DNA from: Myxococcales bacterium
GTDB taxonomy: Bacteria; Myxococcota_A; UBA9160; UBA4427
Reading direction: 5' to 3'
Assembly: GCA_012959665.1 (NCBI GenBank)
Contig: DUCT01000001.1
Span: 1-50,772 of the forward strand
DNA: 50,772 nucleotides
Shown here: one piece after another, positions 16,885-24,928 of the stretch
How the letters are laid out: each line of letters begins with the position of its first letter
How positions within the stretch are numbered: position 1 is the first letter of the stretch
Program-made: the position numbers and the translations under genes
The notes under the pieces: generated by a model
What the model saw: the letters and a program-made list of their open reading frames with translations, nothing else
Database searches by the model: none
What the model was told of the DNA's origin: nothing

Positions 16885-17220
16885 TCAGTGATCTTCGGGC
16901 TCGTCGTCGGGCAGACCGTGCTGATCTTCGACCAACTTCCAGAGAGTCTCGCGCAGCCTTTGCTTGAAGGCGGGATCGGCGCCGACATCGGTGCCGTCGG
17001 CGGACAAAAATTCTCGTAGCTCCTCGGGATCGATGGCCATGCTGTCGCCGGCCAGATCCGGATTCGTGCCGGGCTTGGTCCAGCCCCGAACGGGAGTCGC
17101 CCCGGTGGAACTCGCCAAGGACGGTCGGTCCCCGGACCCCGAAGTCCGATTCACATGCTCTCGCCCCGATTTCGGACGCGGGTACTTGGTCTCGTTTTCG
17201 GTCGCATCTTTTCGGTTCAT
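16885..17220 (-). CDS. small hypothetical protein
   Basis: A 111-residue protein I cannot assign to a named family. The first 60 residues are hydrophilic and disordered-looking; the last 50 form an acidic, helical segment, EELREFLSADG and FKQRLRETLWKLVEDQ, that looks conserved and has codon use like neighbouring genes. GGAG lies eight bases before the ATG at 17218-17220. It is downstream of the ECF sigma gene on the same strand but beyond a terminator, so it is probably transcribed on its own. An alternative start at 17040 lacks a ribosome site. Confidence 0.5.
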   Translation of the reverse strand: MNRKDATENETKYPRPKSGREHVNRTSGSGDRPSLASSTGATPVRGWTKPGTNPDLAGDSMAIDPEELREFLSADGTDVGADPAFKQRLRETLWKLVEDQHGLPDDEPEDH

Positions 17221-17249
17221 GGTCGGTCTCCGTCCCCGAATGGCTCAAT

Positions 17250-17279
17250 GGTTCTATGTTCAATGGTTCTATGTTCAAT
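17250..17279. repeat. exact 15-bp tandem duplication
   Basis: GGTTCTATGTTCAAT is repeated without change at 17250-17264 and 17265-17279, with partial copies (GGCTCAAT before, GGCTCT after) on either side. Confidence 0.95.
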
Positions 17280-17375
17280 GGCTCTCGGAGACTCTCGGGC
17301 AGCCCCCGTTCCGAACTCCGATGAAGAGCGTCGAGTCAAAACGTACTCCAAGGCTACCCCAGAGGATTCGCCTTG

Positions 17376-17405
17376 GACCTTGTACACGATGACCTTGTAC
17401 ACGAT
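17376..17405. repeat. exact 15-bp tandem duplication
   Basis: GACCTTGTACACGAT is repeated without change at 17376-17390 and 17391-17405, about 100 bases from the other exact 15-bp duplication in the same spacer. Confidence 0.95.
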
Positions 17406-17621
17406 CATGGCACGAGAATCACCTGAGCCCGCCACAGCGACCGCACCTGCATGTAGCCGCTGGGATCGGAAGCACTTGAGGAGTCCTTGCTCCGCTCATC
17501 GGTTGCCTTGGACGCCTTGACCGACTCGAGGTCAACCCAGGGCCAACTCGAGAAAGTCACGTAAACCCGCGCCATACCTTCCGGTATTTGAGAATATGTG
17601 GTCCTCGACGCGTGGTTGTGG

Positions 17622-17664
17622 CAAGAAAACGAAACGGGCGCGGCCTAAAAAGGCTGCGCCCGTT
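17622..17664 (-). terminator. Rho-independent terminator after the ECF sigma gene
   Basis: The arms 17633-17646 and 17651-17664 form a 14-bp stem with one G-T pair and an AAAA loop. On the minus strand the hairpin is followed by TTTCGTTTTCTTG. It lies about 165 bases downstream of the sigma-factor stop and is the clearest terminator in the window. Confidence 0.85.
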
Positions 17665-17830
17665 CAAATCCCTCACACCCGGACGCACCCCACTCCCGAT
17701 TTCCCCCGAGGGGGTCCAGGGGGAGAAGAAAATGAGAGAAACGGGTGGGGGGTAAGCGGGCTAGGGGTAAGAGGGCCAAGGGCTGGAGTGGGGCCGGAGT
17801 GACCTCAGAAGCCTTCGGCTCAAGCCGGGA

Positions 17831-18415
17831 TCAGGCGTCTCGAAGCAGCCCCTGGATGCCGGGCAGATCCTCGCTCATGGCGCAGCGGATGCGGTACAGA
17901 TTGGCCTTTATGGCGTCCTCGGACTTATCCAGAACCTGGGCAATCTTGCGAATTGAATACCTGCGTAGGTGCTTGAGAAAGAAAATTCGCCGCTGGGTCT
18001 CGCTCAAGTCCTGGGAGATGATCTCTTCGCAACGGACCAGCAGCCGGCGTGCCTCAATGGCATTCTCCATGGGCGGCTCGGTTCCCTCCACATCCAGAAC
18101 CGAATCGGAATCCATGGCGGAGAGCACCGGCTTCTGCCTCCGGAACCGCCGATTCACCTTGTTTCGTGTGATCCCGAAAATCCAGACCAGAAGCGAGGAC
18201 TGGCCCCGGTAGCTCGGCAGGGCGCTCAACAGGGTCATGAAGACCTCCTGTGCGACATCCTCGGCCTCGGCACGATCGTTCAGACGCTTCCGGGCAAAGC
18301 TGTAAACCCTTGGAAAATAAGTGTTGTACAGCATATCGAAATGCTCGTGACTGCCTGAGAGGATCAGTTCGACCAACTCGCCGTCGGAGGGGAGAGCCTG
18401 CTGGGTTGCATCCAT
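17831..18415 (-). CDS. ECF-type RNA polymerase sigma factor
   Basis: A 194-residue group IV sigma-70 factor. Region 2 spans about residues 25-95 (FDMLYNTYFPRVYSFARKRL, AEAEDVAQEVFMTLL, VWIFGITRNKVNRRFRRQ) and region 4 about 130-185 (LSETQRRIFFLKHLRRYSIRKIAQVLDKSEDAIKANLYRIR). A short acidic linker lies between. The ATG at 18413-18415 has GAGG seven bases upstream. No anti-sigma gene with a membrane domain is adjacent. An imperfect inverted repeat TTCTCG-N6-CGAGAA (18429-18446) sits just upstream of the start. Confidence 0.93.
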   Translation of the reverse strand: MDATQQALPSDGELVELILSGSHEHFDMLYNTYFPRVYSFARKRLNDRAEAEDVAQEVFMTLLSALPSYRGQSSLLVWIFGITRNKVNRRFRRQKPVLSAMDSDSVLDVEGTEPPMENAIEARRLLVRCEEIISQDLSETQRRIFFLKHLRRYSIRKIAQVLDKSEDAIKANLYRIRCAMSEDLPGIQGLLRDA

Positions 18416-18970
18416 GGGGGAACCTCGCTTCTCGTTCGGTCGAGAAAGAGGTAATGCGAATGCCCGTGCGCACCGAGGATTCCCTCGCTGACTTGGAGAA
18501 CTCGAATGCCAATCGCTGCTCGCGTTGAAGGCACATGGCGCCCGTAAGGACCCCCAGGAACAGCGTGCCTTCCAATTCCCAAGCTCAAAACCCTTGGAAA
18601 ACTTCTACGAAACTCGCGCGAATCGAGATCTTCCCTGTGTCTCGTGCAGCGCTTCCCTTCGCTTCACGATGTCACTCGATCCTAACGGCTGGCGCCCAAA
18701 ATTCTTCGCTTCCCATATCCCAATTTCGACCATGCTATTCAAGAGTACGTCTACAAGCCCTCTTCAAAGCAATTCGCGTGCCACCTCAATCCAGGCGGCA
18801 GGTCAAATCGAAGTTCGCTGATTTTGCTAGTTTTTCTTGATTCGTTGGCCCCGTTGGGATCGAAGATTGAAAACTCTGTGAAGAATGTTTTTCCCAATTG
18901 GAGAAAACATGGTCGTACTTACCCCCAAAAAAATCGAGCCAATACCACAAATTCATAAGAATTGGGCGCC
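18416..18970. other. 555-base AT-richer stretch without a gene
   Basis: No frame here has a ribosome site, family resemblance or codon use like the neighbours. The region upstream of the sigma gene is lower in GC than the rest of the window. It holds a 24-bp near-palindrome at 18886-18909 and a smaller inverted repeat AATTC-ATAA-GAATT at 18950-18963, just beyond the stop of the lipoprotein gene. Confidence 0.6.
18886..18909. promoter_or_regulatory. 24-bp near-perfect palindrome, operator-like
   Basis: TGTTTT and AAAACA arms flank a perfect CCAATTGG centre; only two symmetric positions on each side differ. It is in an AT-rich gene-free stretch about 60 bases beyond the lipoprotein stop and 470 bases upstream of the sigma gene. 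It could be a dimeric regulator site or a weak hairpin. Confidence 0.4.
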
Positions 18971-19501
18971 CTAAACCTTTCCTGGGGTAATCCACCAACG
19001 CCCGCTCTCGAAGTCCCAGATGTCCTCGCGCACCGTCTGGGTCGACCACCAGCGTAGGGGCAGGCCGTTCTCTCCGACAAATCGCACCCGCACCCGCACC
19101 CGGCTCGGTTCCGTGCGGTCTATCGCTTCGAGATGGACCTCGGTGGGCCGATTCGACTCAAAATGGCTGCGGGCCAGCGCCTCGGCAAAAGCCGCGTAGT
19201 AATCGGCAAAGGCCGAGTCGGAACGGAAAAACTCTCGGAGCGCGGGATCCTCGAAGGTGGCGAGACTGTCGAAGCGACGGGCCGTAACACGGCCATAGAA
19301 GAGCTTGGAGAGCGGCACCAGGATCGTGTAGTCCGCAGCCCCCCCCCGATTCAGGGTCCGGGGATCGAAACCCGTGTAGTCGGCATTCTGCCCCCACTCG
19401 CCCCCCGCTGGACCGATCACTGGACCGATGCAGGCCGAGTTCACACTCGCGAGAGAAACGAGGCCAACCAATGCCCAAACTGCGATTCGGCGCCTCTTCA
19501 C
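18971..19501 (-). CDS. small putative lipoprotein
   Basis: A 176-residue protein of unknown role, probably exported: a basic start KRRRIAVWALVGLVSLASVNSAC gives a signal sequence with a lipoprotein-like cysteine at 24 (shown here by position; the lipobox is imperfect). The mature part has LSKLFYGRVTARRFDSL and ends with EDIWDFESGRWWITPGKV-type aromatic strands, like small periplasmic domains that measure or hold ligands. The GTG start at 19499-19501 overlaps the ppdK stop as GTGA, so it is translated with ppdK. I do not recognise the family. Confidence 0.65.
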   Translation of the reverse strand: MKRRRIAVWALVGLVSLASVNSACIGPVIGPAGGEWGQNADYTGFDPRTLNRGGAADYTILVPLSKLFYGRVTARRFDSLATFEDPALREFFRSDSAFADYYAAFAEALARSHFESNRPTEVHLEAIDRTEPSRVRVRVRFVGENGLPLRWWSTQTVREDIWDFESGRWWITPGKV

Positions 19502-22500
19502 CCTTTTCCCCTCCCAACGGCGGCCACAGCCTGGGCCGCGGCCAATCTCGCTGCGGGCACTCTGTACGGCGAACACGAAACATAATCCAGCCCGAGTTCC
19601 GCAAAAAAACGGACGCTCTTGGGATCTCCCCCGTGCTCGCCACAAACGCCGAGCTTCAAACCCGGGCGGGTCTTGCGGCCGAGTTCGGCGCCCATGCGCA
19701 CCAGCTGGCCGATTCCCTCCTCGTCGATTGAGGCGAAGGGATCGTCGCGCAAAATCCCCTGCTCGATGTAGTCCGGAAGGAAGCTGTTGGCATCGTCCCG
19801 TGACATCGCATATCCCATTTGGGTCAGGTCGTTGGTCCCGAAAGAGAAAAAATCGGCGTGCTCGGCGATGACATCCGCGGTGAGCGCCGCCCGGGGGACC
19901 TCGATCATCGTCCCGATGGAAGGTCGCACTCGGGTTCCGGGATTCTCCTTGCGCACCGCAGCAATCACACGCTCTACCTCCGCGCGCAGCAGGGACAACT
20001 CCCGGGGATGAGCGATCAGCGGCACCATGATCTCCGGCTTGACCTTGAAGCCTTCGGCGGCCACCGCACAGGCCGCCTCGGTAATCGCCCGGACCTGCAT
20101 CCGATAAATTTCCGGGTAGCTGACACCCAGCCGACAGCCGCGATGTCCAAGCATCGGATTGAACTCGCGCAGGGCTTCCAGACGCGCCCTTAGTTCCTGA
20201 AGGGGAATGCCCATGGATCTGGCGACCGCCTCGACGTCCTCATCGTTCTGGGGCAGGAACTCGTGCAGTGGCGGGTCCAACAGCCGAACGGTGACGGGCA
20301 GCCCGTCCATGGCTCGAAAGATCCCCTCAAAGTCCTTCCGCTGAACCGGGAGCAAGCCGGCCAGGGCGGCTTCCCTCGACGCAAGATCAGGGGCAAGAAT
20401 CATCTGACGCACGATCAGAATACGCTGGGGTTCGAAAAACATGTGCTCGGTCCGGCAGAGCCCAATTCCACACGCGCCAAAATTGCGTGCGAGTTGGGCA
20501 TCCTCGGGCGTATCCGCGTTGGTTCGCACCTTAATGCGCGAGATCCGGTCGGTCCATTGCATCAACTCCATGAACTCCGGACTCAGTTCGGGGGTCACCG
20601 TAGGGGCGCTCCCCAACATCACGTCCCCGGTCGAGCCATCAATCGTGATCCACTCCCCGGCCGCTACGCGATGATCCTCGACGCGTAGTTCCGCCTTCGC
20701 GTAATCAATTGTCAGCGCGCTGCAGCCGGCCACGCAGGATTTCCCCATTCCCCGGGCCACCACCGCCGCGTGAGAAGTCATCCCTCCTTTCGCGGTCAAC
20801 ACACCCTCGGCCGCATGCAATCCGAGGATGTCATCCGGCGAAGTCTCCGTGCGAACGAGAATGACTTTCTCTCCGGCCTTGGCCCGACTCTCGGCGTCTC
20901 CGGCGGAGAAAACCACCCGGCCCACAGCCGCTCCAGGCGATGCCGGAAGGCCTCGGGCGATCACTGTCAGATCCGCACTTCGATCGATGGTCGGATGAAG
21001 AAGTTGATCTACCGAGGATGCATCCACGCGTAAAATCGCTTCTTCCCGGGAGATCAGACGCTCCTTCACCATATCCACCGCGATGCGAACAGCGGCAAAA
21101 CTCGTCCTTTTCCCATTCCGAGTTTGCAAGATCCACATTTTTCCGCCCTGGATGGTGAACTCTATGTCCTGCATCTCCCGGTAGTGCTTCTCAAGAGACT
21201 TATAGATCCCGCAGAGTTCGGCATAGGATTCGGGCATCTCGGATTCCAGGGTCGGCAATTCCTCGCTTCCCGAAACTCGACTCGACCGGTTGATGGGTTG
21301 AGGAGTGCGAACGCCAGCCACCACGTCCTCGCCCTGAGCGTTTTTCAGGTATTCGCCGTAGAAGGCCGGCTCGCCCGTCGAGGGGTTCCGAGTAAAGGCA
21401 ACGCCCGTCGCGCAGTCCTCCCCCATATTCCCAAAGACCATGGATTGGATATTGACCGCGGTACCCCACTCGTCTTCGATCCGATGGAGCTTCCGGTAGG
21501 CGATGGCGCGGTCGTTTCCCCAGGATCGAAACACCGCAGTAATCGCCCCCCAAAGCTGTTCTCTGGGATTTTGGGGAAAGGGGCGCCCGGTTTGCTCTTC
21601 GACAACCTCCATGTAATCCGCAACAAGACTGCGCCAATCCGAAGCCTGGAGATCCGTGTCCAGGCTCACCTTGGCCCGGGACTTTGCACGTTCCAAGAGA
21701 AATTCGAAGCGATCCAGGGAAATCCCGAGAACCACGTCAGAGTACATCTGGATAAATCGCCGGTAGCTATCATAAGCAAACCGTTCGTCCGCCAACCCGA
21801 CTAGGCCCTTCACCGTGACATCGGTCAGACCCAGGTTGAGCACGGTATCCATCATCCCGGGCATGGACACCCGGCCGCCCGAGCGGACCGAAACCAGCAG
21901 AGGACGCTCGGGGTCGCCGAAGCGGAGGCCCATGAGCTTTTCTACCCTCGCCAGGGCTGTCAGCACATCGGCCTTGACCGCAGGGGAGAGCTTCATCCGT
22001 CGGCTCTGAAACTCCGAGCAGACCGCGGTGGAGAGCGTAAAACCCGGGGGCACGGGCACACCCAGTAGCGTCATCTCCGCCAGGTTCGCCCCCTTGCCCC
22101 CAAGCAGGGCCCGCATTGATGCGGAACCGTCCGCCTCTCCGTCGCCGAAGAAAAACACCCGGCGTGAGGGGTTGTCCGGCGCGGATCCGCCGAGAGCGAC
22201 CGTTCGACCGAGCCGCTGGACCCCCTTGGCCTCACCGCCCAGCCCCCCCTTCTTGCGGGTACGCACAGGAGCGGGCTTTTTCGCGGCCCTTTTCCGGGCT
22301 GAAGCCTTTTTGGCGCTCTTCTTCTGAGTGCTTTTCTTCTGAGTGCTCTTTTTTTTAGTGCTCTTCTTTTTGGCGCTTTTCTTCTTAGCGCTTTTTTTCT
22401 TAGCGCTTTTCTTATTAGCGCTCTTTTTCTTAGCGCCTTTCTTCTTAGCGCTTTTTTTTCTTCCGCTGGGCTTCTTTCCGCCGTGCTTTGGCGCGGATTT

Positions 22501-22557
22501 TTTCGCTGGAGATTTCTTTCGAACCCCCTTGGAACCCGAGGCCTTTCGCGCGGTCAA
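19498..22557 (-). CDS. ppdK: pyruvate phosphate dikinase with a lysine-rich N-terminal tail
   Basis: PPDK interconverts pyruvate, ATP and phosphate with PEP, AMP and pyrophosphate. Residues 133-1019 cover the whole enzyme: FFFGDGEADGSASMRALLGGKGANLAEM at the ATP-grasp start (by position), the phospho-histidine His596 in GGMTSHAAVVARGMGKSC, and the PEP/pyruvate barrel with MLGHRGCRLGVSYPEIYRM, FGTNDLTQMGYAMSRDD and LGVCGEHGGDP. Ahead of it lies an extension without equal in standard PPDKs (about 880 aa): residues 1-103 contain 42 Lys and 7 Arg, no acidic residue, and SAKKK-type pentad repeats, like histone H1 tails. The TTG start at 22555-22557 overlaps the glyS stop as TTGA with GAGG upstream, so the tail should be translated. 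Confidence 0.93.
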   Translation of the reverse strand: MTARKASGSKGVRKKSPAKKSAPKHGGKKPSGRKKSAKKKGAKKKSANKKSAKKKSAKKKSAKKKSTKKKSTQKKSTQKKSAKKASARKRAAKKPAPVRTRKKGGLGGEAKGVQRLGRTVALGGSAPDNPSRRVFFFGDGEADGSASMRALLGGKGANLAEMTLLGVPVPPGFTLSTAVCSEFQSRRMKLSPAVKADVLTALARVEKLMGLRFGDPERPLLVSVRSGGRVSMPGMMDTVLNLGLTDVTVKGLVGLADERFAYDSYRRFIQMYSDVVLGISLDRFEFLLERAKSRAKVSLDTDLQASDWRSLVADYMEVVEEQTGRPFPQNPREQLWGAITAVFRSWGNDRAIAYRKLHRIEDEWGTAVNIQSMVFGNMGEDCATGVAFTRNPSTGEPAFYGEYLKNAQGEDVVAGVRTPQPINRSSRVSGSEELPTLESEMPESYAELCGIYKSLEKHYREMQDIEFTIQGGKMWILQTRNGKRTSFAAVRIAVDMVKERLISREEAILRVDASSVDQLLHPTIDRSADLTVIARGLPASPGAAVGRVVFSAGDAESRAKAGEKVILVRTETSPDDILGLHAAEGVLTAKGGMTSHAAVVARGMGKSCVAGCSALTIDYAKAELRVEDHRVAAGEWITIDGSTGDVMLGSAPTVTPELSPEFMELMQWTDRISRIKVRTNADTPEDAQLARNFGACGIGLCRTEHMFFEPQRILIVRQMILAPDLASREAALAGLLPVQRKDFEGIFRAMDGLPVTVRLLDPPLHEFLPQNDEDVEAVARSMGIPLQELRARLEALREFNPMLGHRGCRLGVSYPEIYRMQVRAITEAACAVAAEGFKVKPEIMVPLIAHPRELSLLRAEVERVIAAVRKENPGTRVRPSIGTMIEVPRAALTADVIAEHADFFSFGTNDLTQMGYAMSRDDANSFLPDYIEQGILRDDPFASIDEEGIGQLVRMGAELGRKTRPGLKLGVCGEHGGDPKSVRFFAELGLDYVSCSPYRVPAARLAAAQAVAAVGRGKG
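22310..22465. repeat. 15-bp coding repeat in the ppdK tail
   Basis: Roughly ten units of 15 bases, plus-strand consensus AGCGCTTTTCTTCTT, encode the SAKKK/STKKK/STQKK pentads of the PPDK N-terminus (about residues 35-83). The copies differ by single bases, as expected of an old tandem expansion. Confidence 0.88.
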
Positions 22558-23969
22558 ATCGCTGCCTCGACGCGATCCCGCACATACGCGACCACACCCT
22601 CAATAGGAACGCGGGTCTGCACCATGCTGTCGCGCTCACGCACGGTCACCTTGCCGTCGTCCGCCGAATCGAAGTCGTAAGTCAAGCAGAAAGGCGTCCC
22701 CACTTCGTCCTGGCGACGATAACGGCGCCCAATATTCCCGGCGTCGTCGTAGAACGCGTTCAGGCTTCGACCGAGATCGGCGTGTAGCGCCCTCGCGGGC
22801 TCTCCGAGTTTCTTCGAAAGAGGAAGCACTGCGGCCTTGATAGGCGCGATCCCTGGCGAAAGTCGCATCACCTTCCGGGTCTCCCCCCCTTCGATCTCCT
22901 CCTCCCGGTACGCGTCAACGAGCAGCGCAAGGCAAGTCCTGTCCACGCCCATGGAAGTCTCGATGACCATCGGGGTATAGCGCTCCTTGGTTTCCTCGTC
23001 GGTCACGATCAGGTCCTTGCCCGAATACTCGCTATGACGGGAGAGATCCCAGTCGCCCCGGTCGTGAATGCCTTCAATTTCCTGCCAGCCGAATGGGAAG
23101 AGGAAATCCACGTCTTCCGCGGCATTTGCGTAGTGGGCCAACTCGTCGGGCGCATGCGGTCGAAAGCGGAGATGCGCCGTATCGAAACCGATATCCGCGT
23201 GGAAGCGCATCCTCTCCTCGCGCCATGCCTCGAACCACTCTTCGCGTTGGCTCGGATGACAAAAGAACTCCATCTCCGCCTGCTCGAACTCCCGGGATCG
23301 AAATGTAAAATTCCTCGGAGTAATCTCGTTTCGAAACGCTTTGCCAATCTGAGCGATCCCAAAGGGGACCTTCTGCCGTGCCGACTCCCGAACTCGTTTG
23401 AAGTTGGTAAAAATTGGCTGACAGGTTTCGGGCCGGAGATAGGCGGTCACCTGGGCCTCCACCGATGCACCGATCTGTGTCTGAAGCATCAGGTTGAAGT
23501 CCCGCGCTTCGGTCAGATCGCAATCGGACAACGCCCTCTTTTTCGGCGCCTCCGGGCAACGCTCGCCCTGCAATTGATCCGCCCGGAAACGTCGTTTGCA
23601 GGTACGGCAATCCACCATCGGGTCACTGAAATGCTCCACATGACCCGACGCCTCCCAGACCCGGGGGTGGCTCACGATGGCGCTGTCGATCCCCACCACA
23701 TCGGTGCGCTGGCGAACCATTCGCTGCCACCAGGCCGCCTTTAGGTTGTTCTTGAGCTCTACGCCCAACGGACCGTAATCCCAGAATCCGTTGATACCCC
23801 CATACACCTCGCTTGAGGGGAAAATAAACCCGCGACTGGCACACAGTGCCACCAGGGTCTCCATGGCCAAGGGATGGCGTTCGTCGCCGGCCGACGAAGC
23901 TTCCGACTCCCCGGAATCGGGGTCCGAGGGCGTGGGCTTGGGCGTGGACGTAGGCTTGGGCGTGGACAT
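22554..23969 (-). CDS. glyS: glycyl-tRNA synthetase, dimeric type
   Basis: This is the single-chain alpha2-type GlyRS, not the alpha/beta bacterial type. The class II core starts METLVALCASRGFIFPSSEVYGG (by position, about residue 36), with GFWDYGPLGVELKNN, a zinc-like CRTCKRRF insert, motif 2 GKAFRNEITPRNFTFRSREFEQAEMEFF region and a C-terminal anticodon domain ending in VAYVRDRVEAAI. I chose the ATG at 23967-23969 (471 aa); it gives a Thr/Pro/Lys-rich leader with a duplicated STPKPT unit. A later start at 23864 would match typical length better; no strong ribosome site supports either. ppdK overlaps its stop. Confidence 0.92.
   Translation of the reverse strand: MSTPKPTSTPKPTPSDPDSGESEASSAGDERHPLAMETLVALCASRGFIFPSSEVYGGINGFWDYGPLGVELKNNLKAAWWQRMVRQRTDVVGIDSAIVSHPRVWEASGHVEHFSDPMVDCRTCKRRFRADQLQGERCPEAPKKRALSDCDLTEARDFNLMLQTQIGASVEAQVTAYLRPETCQPIFTNFKRVRESARQKVPFGIAQIGKAFRNEITPRNFTFRSREFEQAEMEFFCHPSQREEWFEAWREERMRFHADIGFDTAHLRFRPHAPDELAHYANAAEDVDFLFPFGWQEIEGIHDRGDWDLSRHSEYSGKDLIVTDEETKERYTPMVIETSMGVDRTCLALLVDAYREEEIEGGETRKVMRLSPGIAPIKAAVLPLSKKLGEPARALHADLGRSLNAFYDDAGNIGRRYRRQDEVGTPFCLTYDFDSADDGKVTVRERDSMVQTRVPIEGVVAYVRDRVEAAI
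23932..23967. repeat. 18-bp tandem duplication in the glyS leader region
   Basis: Two 18-base units (23932-23949 and 23950-23967) differ at one base and encode the STPKPT repeat just after the chosen glyS start. Confidence 0.85.
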
Positions 23970-24127
23970 AGTTGTCGTCGGGCTCACTCGGCCGCGCAGA
24001 GCACGGCGCAGGTTGAAGGGAAACTTGAGAGCAGAGTCCGGAGTCCGGAACAAGGGACCCGGGTGGGCTGCTTCTTTTGGACGCGCCGATGATACCCCGC
24101 AAACTCGCGGAGCCCGGGAGTATTCGT

Positions 24128-24919
24128 CTAGGGAGCCGCCGCTGTCAAGCGGCCCGCCGCCAGGCATTCTTCGAGGAATCGCTCGCTTTTCAACTCGAAA
24201 CCCAGATGAAAACGGTGAAAGCGAAAGAGGATCTCCTGGGCTTCGTCGAGGGCTTCGCCACTGAGGCGCAGCCGGCCCAGTTGGTCGATTTTCGACTCGA
24301 GGCTCTTGTCCAGGGCCCTCAGGGTTCCCAGATGAACAGGCAATATCCCCGCTCGCCCCTCGGCCCCATGGGCACCGCAGATAATGCCGCCATCGGCGAC
24401 GTGGAAGCCCACCCACGCCGCGTCGGGCTCGGCCCCGCAGCGAACACAGCGCTTCAGCTCGGGGCACAGGCCCAGGGCCTCAAACGCCCTAAGCTCGAGG
24501 AAAAGCCGCATACGCTGATCCGGGTACTCCACCGCGAGGGCCGAGAGGGCCGACAGCGCGAAGCCAAAGAGGCGGCGAGTATCCGTGCGGAGTCCGTCCT
24601 CGGGCGCCATGCGGCCCATCAATTCAATCAGGTAGCTCGCCAGGGCATAGCGAGCCGCGTCCCGGCGCAGGGGAAGGAAGGCCCCGATGAGTGTCGCTCG
24701 CTCGAGAAAACCCAGCCCGCTCGGCCTTTTGCGGGAGACCTGAACCTGCAGGTGGTTGAACAAGTCAAGGGACCCGGGAAAGCGTTTTTGGCTCTTCCGC
24801 GCGTGCTTGGCGATCACCGTGATCCGGCCCACATCGGGCAGGAGCAGGTGAGCGATCAAATCGGACTCCCCATAGTCCACAGCGCGCAAGACGATCGCCT
24901 CGCCCTCGATGACGGCCAT
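24128..24919 (-). CDS. recO: DNA repair protein RecO
   Basis: RecO anneals single strands and loads RecA with RecFR. The 263-residue protein has the N-terminal OB fold (EAIVLRAVDYGESDLIAHLL, ITVIAKHARKSQKRFPGSL), the helical middle with YALASYLIELMGRMAPED, and a cysteine cluster CPELKRCVRCG...GGIICGAHG of the zinc-binding part. The ATG at 24917-24919 starts nine bases after the HTH-membrane protein's stop. Typical length and neighbours. Confidence 0.92.
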   Translation of the reverse strand: MAVIEGEAIVLRAVDYGESDLIAHLLLPDVGRITVIAKHARKSQKRFPGSLDLFNHLQVQVSRKRPSGLGFLERATLIGAFLPLRRDAARYALASYLIELMGRMAPEDGLRTDTRRLFGFALSALSALAVEYPDQRMRLFLELRAFEALGLCPELKRCVRCGAEPDAAWVGFHVADGGIICGAHGAEGRAGILPVHLGTLRALDKSLESKIDQLGRLRLSGEALDEAQEILFRFHRFHLGFELKSERFLEECLAAGRLTAAAP

Positions 24920-24928
24920 TCCGCGATT

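Larger units (their letters stand above)
17221..17830. other. 610-base stretch without a convincing gene
   Basis: Between the small hypothetical gene and the sigma-factor gene. It contains two exact 15-bp tandem duplications (17250-17279 and 17376-17405) and a strong terminator hairpin (17622-17664). A 72-codon minus frame (17217-17435) ends in an ATGA overlap with the next gene and contains both duplications in frame, but it has no ribosome site and is not called. Confidence 0.6.

Noticed and set aside
18535-18840. 101-codon plus frame in the gap before the lipoprotein gene
   Set aside because: No ribosome site, composition unlike neighbours and no family resemblance.
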